Assembly (NCBI RefSeq): GCF_001613505.1
Contig: NZ_BDCM01000006.1
Location: 186,001 to 250,000 of the forward strand
DNA from: Nocardia mikamii NBRC 108933
GTDB lineage: Bacteria; Actinomycetota; Actinomycetes; Mycobacteriales; Mycobacteriaceae
Length of the DNA: 64,000 bases
Reading direction: 5' to 3'
Each line of letters opens with the position of its first letter. Within the stretch, counting starts at the first letter, position 1. Positions 61,796 to 64,000 of the stretch are shown in pieces. Under the pieces are notes generated by a model, which saw only the letters and a list, made by a program, of their open reading frames with translations, did not search any database and was not told where the DNA came from. The position numbers and the translations under genes were made by a program.

Positions 61796-62587
61796 GTGAC
61801 AACGGTGCGCCCCGATCATCTCCACATTCCCGGCACCTTCAACTACCGCGACGTCGGCGGCCTGCGCACGGCGAGCGGGACCAAGATCCGCAACGGAGTT
61901 CTGCTCCGGTCGGCCCAGCTGTGCCGGTTGGACGAACGCGGACACGACATCCTGCGCCGGCTCGGCGTCGCCACCGTGCACGATCTGCGCGGGCCCGGCG
62001 AGGCCGACCGAATGGGCGGCGACATCCTTCCCGCCGGCGTGCGCCTGGAGGTGACACCGTTCCACTCCGGCATCGGCGCCGCCCGGGCCCCGCACGAGGC
62101 CCCACCGGAACCGGCGCTGCCGCCGCACGAGGCCGCGGCGCGAGACGATGCCTCGACGACCAGCCGCCATCTCGATCTGCTCGAGGTCTACGCCGAATTC
62201 CCCTCGATGCCGGAGGCGGGCGCCGCGATCACCGCCATGGCGCGGTCGCTGGCCCGCGGCGACGGCGCGGTCCTGGTGCACTGCGCGGCCGGTAAGGATC
62301 GCACCGGCTGGGCGGTCGCCACCCTGCTGCGCGCGGTCGGCGTCACCGAGGACGATGTGCTGGCCGACTACCTGCTCAGCAACGAGGCGGTCGAATCGCT
62401 GGCCGCCGATGTCGCGCGCAATTCCGGCGAGCCGCTGCCGCCCGCGTTGCTGGGGGTGAGCGTCGAATATCTCGCCGCCGGCACCGAGGCCATGCACCGC
62501 CGCTACGGCACCATCGACGGCTATCTCGAGTCCATCGGCATCACGCCGCAGCTGCGGGCCGCCCTGCACACCCGCATGCTGGAGTGA
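61796..62587 (+). CDS. PtpB-like tyrosine/lipid phosphatase
   Basis: In this 263-aa phosphatase, the active-site loop HCAAGKDRTG (C163, R169) is the PtpB/Siw14-type P-loop with an extra Lys, associated with triple-specificity (tyrosine and phosphoinositide) activity in M. tuberculosis PtpB. FNYRDVGGLRT opens the domain, and LLRSAQLCRLDERG follows. No signal peptide is seen; PtpB is nonetheless exported in mycobacteria. Residues 95-120 form an Ala/Pro/Glu-rich insertion. Leaderless GTG start. Confidence 0.9.
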   Translation: MTTVRPDHLHIPGTFNYRDVGGLRTASGTKIRNGVLLRSAQLCRLDERGHDILRRLGVATVHDLRGPGEADRMGGDILPAGVRLEVTPFHSGIGAARAPHEAPPEPALPPHEAAARDDASTTSRHLDLLEVYAEFPSMPEAGAAITAMARSLARGDGAVLVHCAAGKDRTGWAVATLLRAVGVTEDDVLADYLLSNEAVESLAADVARNSGEPLPPALLGVSVEYLAAGTEAMHRRYGTIDGYLESIGITPQLRAALHTRMLE

Positions 62588-62611
62588 GCCGGCACCGGCG
62601 CACCGCATCGG

Positions 62612-63868
62612 CTATCCGGTGCGGTGGACCAGACCGTCGGTATCGATGCTGACCTGATTTCCGGTGTGGAACCAGCTGCCGGTGAACCGCGATTCGGTGG
62701 TCTGCGGGTCGTTCCAGTAGCGCGGGGTGATATTCGGGCCGCGACAGAGCAACTCCCCGCTTCCCACCCCGGCCCGCGGCCCCCACAGCGCCAATTCCGT
62801 ACCGCCGAACGGGAATCCGAGGACGTCGCTGCCGGGGGTCGCGCCGCTGCCCACCAGAGCCAATCCGATACCGCTGGTTTCGGTCGCACCCCAGACCGAC
62901 CACTGCCGGGCCAGCGGGAACACCTCGCGCAACGCCTCGGCGACGATTTCCGCGGTGCCGGCGTCGGTCGCGGCCAGTTCGGCGCGATGTCCCGCACTGC
63001 ACACCTGGCGCACGCCCTCCGCCCGCAATCCGGCGAGTTCCGGAAGCAGGCCCGCGAAGATGCGGGGCGTCGCGGCCACCATATCGATGCGTTCGGCGAC
63101 GATCGTCTCGGCGATCATGGCGGGGTCCGGGGCGAGGACGACCGTGCCGCCCACGGCGAAGGTCGGCAGCAGTTGATCGACGCAGCCGCTCGCGTGGGCC
63201 AGCGGCATCAGGACCAGATTGCGCAATCCCTCGGTCGGCAGATCGAAGGCCCCCACCACCGAACGCACCGCCGACAGCAGATTCTCGTTGGTCAACTCGA
63301 CACCGCGCGGACCGCCCGGCGCCTCCGGAAAACCTTGGCCCGCAGCGCCGCTGGTGTAGCACAGCAGGGCGAGCTCGCTCAGCGAGGCGCCGTCGTCGAT
63401 GAAGGCCGCACCGTCGGGGAAGTCGGCGTAACCGGCTTCGGCGCCGCCGCCGTCGAGGACGAAATCCGCGCAGCTGTCCGCGATCACCTGGGCGGCGACG
63501 GCATCGGTCAGTCCGTCGTGCACCAGCACCGGCACCGCACCGGACAGCAGGGCGCCGAGGAACGCCTGCACCCAGCGCGCACCCACCGGCATCCGCACGG
63601 CAACCCGGTCGCCGTAGCCGATTCCGTGTTCCTGCAGCCCCCCGGCAATCCGGGACGCGGCATGCCACAGCTGCCGGTAGGTCAGCCGCGGCCCGCCGAT
63701 TTCGACGACCGCCTCCCGGGCCGAGAACGCGTGTACCTGCACATCGAGGAGTTCGGTGAGGGCCGGATTCAGATTTCCGTACCGCAGCACGCCGTCGGCT
63801 CCGCGAGCAAGAGGGTTGCCGCACCACGGATTTCGCGTCTGCGGATATTCGATCAGAAGCTGCGTCAT
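62612..63868 (-). CDS. AMP-binding (adenylating) protein without C-terminal subdomain
   Basis: A 418-aa protein with the N-domain of AMP-forming ligases: LTYRQLWHAASRIAGGLQEHGIG, P-loop YTSGAAGQGFPEAPGG (171-186, 5-residue insertion compared with TSGTTGxPKG), VWGATETSGIG and SWFHTGNQV, where the usual Asp of TGD is Asn. It ends at LVHRTG, exactly the hinge, so the mobile C-domain with the catalytic Lys is missing. No frame downstream restores it. GGAGG sits 7 nt before the ATG. It may be inactive or work as a half-enzyme. Confidence 0.85.
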   Translation of the reverse strand: MTQLLIEYPQTRNPWCGNPLARGADGVLRYGNLNPALTELLDVQVHAFSAREAVVEIGGPRLTYRQLWHAASRIAGGLQEHGIGYGDRVAVRMPVGARWVQAFLGALLSGAVPVLVHDGLTDAVAAQVIADSCADFVLDGGGAEAGYADFPDGAAFIDDGASLSELALLCYTSGAAGQGFPEAPGGPRGVELTNENLLSAVRSVVGAFDLPTEGLRNLVLMPLAHASGCVDQLLPTFAVGGTVVLAPDPAMIAETIVAERIDMVAATPRIFAGLLPELAGLRAEGVRQVCSAGHRAELAATDAGTAEIVAEALREVFPLARQWSVWGATETSGIGLALVGSGATPGSDVLGFPFGGTELALWGPRAGVGSGELLCRGPNITPRYWNDPQTTESRFTGSWFHTGNQVSIDTDGLVHRTG

Positions 63869-63910
63869 CAAGTCCCTCCGGATGCCTCGATCAACAGGCA
63901 CCTGTGACTA

Positions 63911-63926
63911 TATGACGCAGATCACA
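63911..63926 (-). promoter_or_regulatory. CRP-like site before the AMP-binding gene
   Basis: On the minus strand TGTGA-N6-TCATA differs by one base from the TGTGA-N6-TCACA site of mycobacterial CRP-type regulators and lies 43-58 bp before the ATG. The region 63927-64000 holds nothing else that I can name. Confidence 0.3.
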
Positions 63927-64000
63927 ACCGCGGGGCGTTAGGCGACAAAGATGTCCGAGCGATCACCGCCCGGTGTAACTCGCCTTCCCCGGGCCCACCT

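Noticed and set aside
63903..63926. TGTGA-N14-TCACA inverted repeat as a CRP site
   Set aside because: The 14-bp spacer does not fit CRP. The overlapping N6 reading with one mismatch is kept instead, at low confidence.

Overview
The window looks like a chromosome segment from a high-GC, mycolic-acid-containing actinobacterium, most likely a Nocardia or a close relative. The left third keeps most of the gene content of the Mycobacterium tuberculosis Rv3255c-Rv3268 neighbourhood: coenzyme F420 genes (fbiA/fbiB), whiB2, the mannose-activation genes manB and manA, then manC, wbbL, rmlD, an LCP cell-wall ligase and a TIGR03089 protein. ESX/type VII components, an endonuclease IV, an Rv3406-type dioxygenase, paired acyl-CoA dehydrogenases and a PtpB-like phosphatase fit the same order. 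I see no rRNA, tRNA, CRISPR array, insertion sequence or prophage.

Layout. 1-7.2 kb: F420 side-chain assembly (fbiB fragment, fbiA), divergent whiB2, and a mannose-phosphate operon (manB, a TobH/SIS-like gene, manA). 7.3-10.4 kb: a CDF metal transporter, a phytoene-dehydrogenase-like flavoprotein and an autoregulated TetR. 10.5-15.9 kb: nucleotide-sugar and rhamnosyl-linker genes (manC, wbbL, rmlD) and an LCP protein that together build and attach the arabinogalactan linkage. 16-20 kb: P450, carboxylesterase, a SelW-like redox protein and YchJ. 19.8-22.6 kb: a Rad50/RecN-like ATPase with a small partner, both leftward. 23-30.5 kb: a rightward operon of SWIM/DUF5691, MoxR AAA+, DUF5682 and VWA proteins, arranged like E. 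coli yehL-yehM-yehP-yehQ. 31-45 kb: ABC exporter, PAP2 phosphatase, Ser/Thr kinase, DNA repair, sulfate-ester dioxygenase, CoA-transferase plus HMG-CoA-lyase-like pair, and a TetR/flavin monooxygenase divergon with two clear operators. 45-52.8 kb: lipoprotein, heteromeric acyl-CoA dehydrogenase pair, methyltransferase, DEAD-box helicase, nitrilase and phosphoribosyltransferase. 52.9-56.2 kb: an orphan ESX substrate/chaperone cassette. 56.3-63.9 kb: a TM0106-family nuclease/helicase whose catalytic motifs are eroded, an alanine-racemase-fold enzyme, a TetR-like protein without a DNA-binding head, a PtpB-like phosphatase and an adenylating enzyme lacking its C-terminal lid.

The best candidates for an undescribed system are the SWIM-MoxR-DUF5682-VWA operon and the divergently placed Rad50-like ATPase pair; they share one 370-bp intergenic region. 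A second theme is the number of leaderless starts: at least eight genes begin 6 or 7 nt after a TANNNT -10 box. This fixes several start codons that would otherwise be ambiguous.
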